Below the pieces are notes generated by a model. It saw only the letters and a list, made by a program, of their open reading frames with translations. It did no database searches and was not told the origin of the DNA. A stretch of 64,000 bases of DNA from the NCBI GenBank assembly GCA_949152475.1, contig OX424555.1, forward strand, positions 62,415,977 through 62,479,976. Reading direction: 5' to 3'. The position numbers and the translations under genes were made by a program. Positions 63,701 through 64,000 of this stretch are shown here, in pieces (the first letter of the stretch is position 1; each line of letters begins with the position of its first letter). The stretch comes from Terebella lapidaria. Taxonomy: Eukaryota; Annelida; Polychaeta; Terebellida; Terebellidae.

Positions 63701-64000
63701 ATTGAGCCTTCTATACTCATTGGAACTTAAAAAAAAAAGAAATAGCACCAAGTAATGAGACGCTAATAGGAACATTGTGCAAGAACGGGAAAACGGGAAA
63801 AAAAGCACAGAACGGGGAAAAAAGCACTTTTTGTCACATCCTGTCTCCCAGGTGCATTAGTATTTGCCCTTGGAGATGACCTCCAAACGACCAGGTAGCA
63901 CTTACTCGCTGTCGCCCATTGAGACGCAGAAGCCGCACGTGTCGGCCCCTAGTAATAGGGATAGGGCTTTTTCCACACCGTCCGGATCGTCGCATAGCAA
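60472..64000 (-). CDS. ELMOD2: ELMO domain-containing protein (ELMOD1/2 type), 5' end outside window
   Basis: Gene-level entry. Coding segments in order are >64000-63906, 63408-63279, 61533-61400, 61243-61175, 61026-60893 and 60728-60472, giving 272 visible codons with all frames maintained. The ELMO signature WTEIGFQGRNPVTDFRGMG is complete, including the conserved arginine of DFRG that ELMOD proteins need for GTPase-activating activity on ARL2/ARF-family GTPases. Upstream DSDN..HE.MLL.LW and downstream GYSFAIVGIN..., AYNLL, HEFDRFW match ELMOD1/2 rather than ELMOD3. The roughly 20-residue charged insert that ELMOD1 has before GYSFAIVGIN is absent, so ELMOD2 is the nearer label; a pre-duplication ELMOD1/2 orthologue is equally possible. 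The first 30-60 residues are missing to the right. Confidence 0.88.
60893..61026 (-). CDS. ELMOD2: ELMOD exon E
   Basis: Encodes YSFAIVGINMTSLAYNLL, then GYLKPYFYNI and PPQLQHFNNFY. These are core ELMO-domain helices; YSFAIVGIN and AYNLL are near-invariant in ELMOD1/2. The acceptor TCAG is at 61027-61028 and the donor GTAAGT at 60892-60887. Forty-four codons with split codons at both ends. Confidence 0.9.
61175..61243 (-). CDS. ELMOD2: ELMOD exon D
   Basis: Short 69-bp exon encoding FCATHYTEAAQEILQHSKH and RDY. It aligns to the ELMOD segment between ..GL.NL and GYSFAIVGIN, and lacks the extra charged helix of ELMOD1. The acceptor CCAG is at 61244-61245 and the donor GTAAGT at 61174-61169. 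Confidence 0.87.
61400..61533 (-). CDS. ELMOD2: ELMOD exon C (catalytic ELMO signature)
   Basis: Starts LWERLCPHKPL and carries WTEIGFQGRNPVTDFRGMG followed by FLGLQNL. This satisfies the published ELMO GAP consensus W..xGFQ...P.TDFRG.G...L..L, with the catalytic-type arginine present. The acceptor TATAG is at 61534-61535 and the donor GTAAGT at 61399-61394; 44 codons plus two bases. Confidence 0.9.
61534..63278. other. ELMOD intron between exons B and C
   Basis: A 1.7-kb AT-rich intron; the other ELMOD introns are 148-497 bp. No insertion, exon or RNA gene is visible in it. Confidence 0.65.
63279..63408 (-). CDS. ELMOD2: ELMOD exon B
   Basis: Encodes FEEILRSSLEQIRGY, VENLRRIPFSSDNKHHED and MLLQ. 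The family motif V..LR...(F/Y).SDN..HE.MLL is clear. The acceptor CCAG is at 63409-63410 and the donor GTAAAA at 63278-63273. One base completes the split codon from exon A, followed by 43 full codons. Confidence 0.87.
63906..64000 (-). CDS. ELMOD2: ELMOD exon A (partial at window edge)
   Basis: Thirty-one codons plus two bases, open to the window edge: LLCDDPDGVEKALSLLLGAD, then CGFCVSMGDS. It corresponds to the variable helical region before the ELMO domain, where vertebrate ELMOD1 has a similar acidic ..DAIEK.. stretch. It ends at a consensus GTAAGT donor (63905-63900), phase 2. Confidence 0.75.

Noticed and set aside
1-64000. tRNA, rRNA, snRNA, well-known microRNA seeds and CRISPR-like arrays
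   Set aside because: Looked for by eye on both strands; no cloverleaf B-box context, snRNA starts, conserved microRNA sequence or regularly spaced direct repeats with unique spacers were found.

Overview
The window reads as nuclear DNA of a marine invertebrate bilaterian. The evidence is spliced genes with animal protein domains, very large AT-rich introns, long G/C homopolymers, and many short inverted-repeat transposons, satellites and microsatellites. The species cannot be fixed from the sequence; a hemichordate, brachiopod or mollusc type genome would fit. No rRNA, tRNA, CRISPR or prokaryotic operon was seen.

Two host genes can be supported, both on the minus strand. The first fills 1818-48812: the 5' six coding exons (208 codons, ankyrin repeats 1-5) of a caskin orthologue, a CASK-interacting scaffold protein. 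Introns are 4.7-22 kb and the gene runs off the left edge before its SH3 and SAM regions. The second, at 60472->64000, is the 3' part of an ELMOD1/ELMOD2-type gene, an ARL2/ARF-family GTPase-activating protein. Six compact exons carry the complete ELMO signature with its invariant arginine, and the 5' end lies beyond the right edge. All internal splice junctions in both genes keep frame. The two are unlinked in function as far as the sequence shows.

The largest caskin intron (18560-40703) holds most of the repeat structure: a 121-bp satellite cut by a TA-duplicating MITE, a 131-bp satellite with a 425-bp higher-order repeat, a 168-bp tandem unit carrying an RFX-like X-box palindrome and followed by a hexanucleotide array and a hairpin, a long palindrome, fragments of a Crypton-like tyrosine-recombinase transposon, and one possible plus-strand FN3-like exon of another gene.

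The intergenic stretch 48840-60471 is a transposon nest. It has three copies of a ~572-bp inverted-repeat family, a ~4.5-kb structure bounded by inverted arms, a Harbinger-like TAA-flanked element with G-rich minisatellites at both ends and a further MITE inside it, and a broken Ty3/gypsy-like LTR fossil. Other introns hold little beyond microsatellites and AT-rich sequence.
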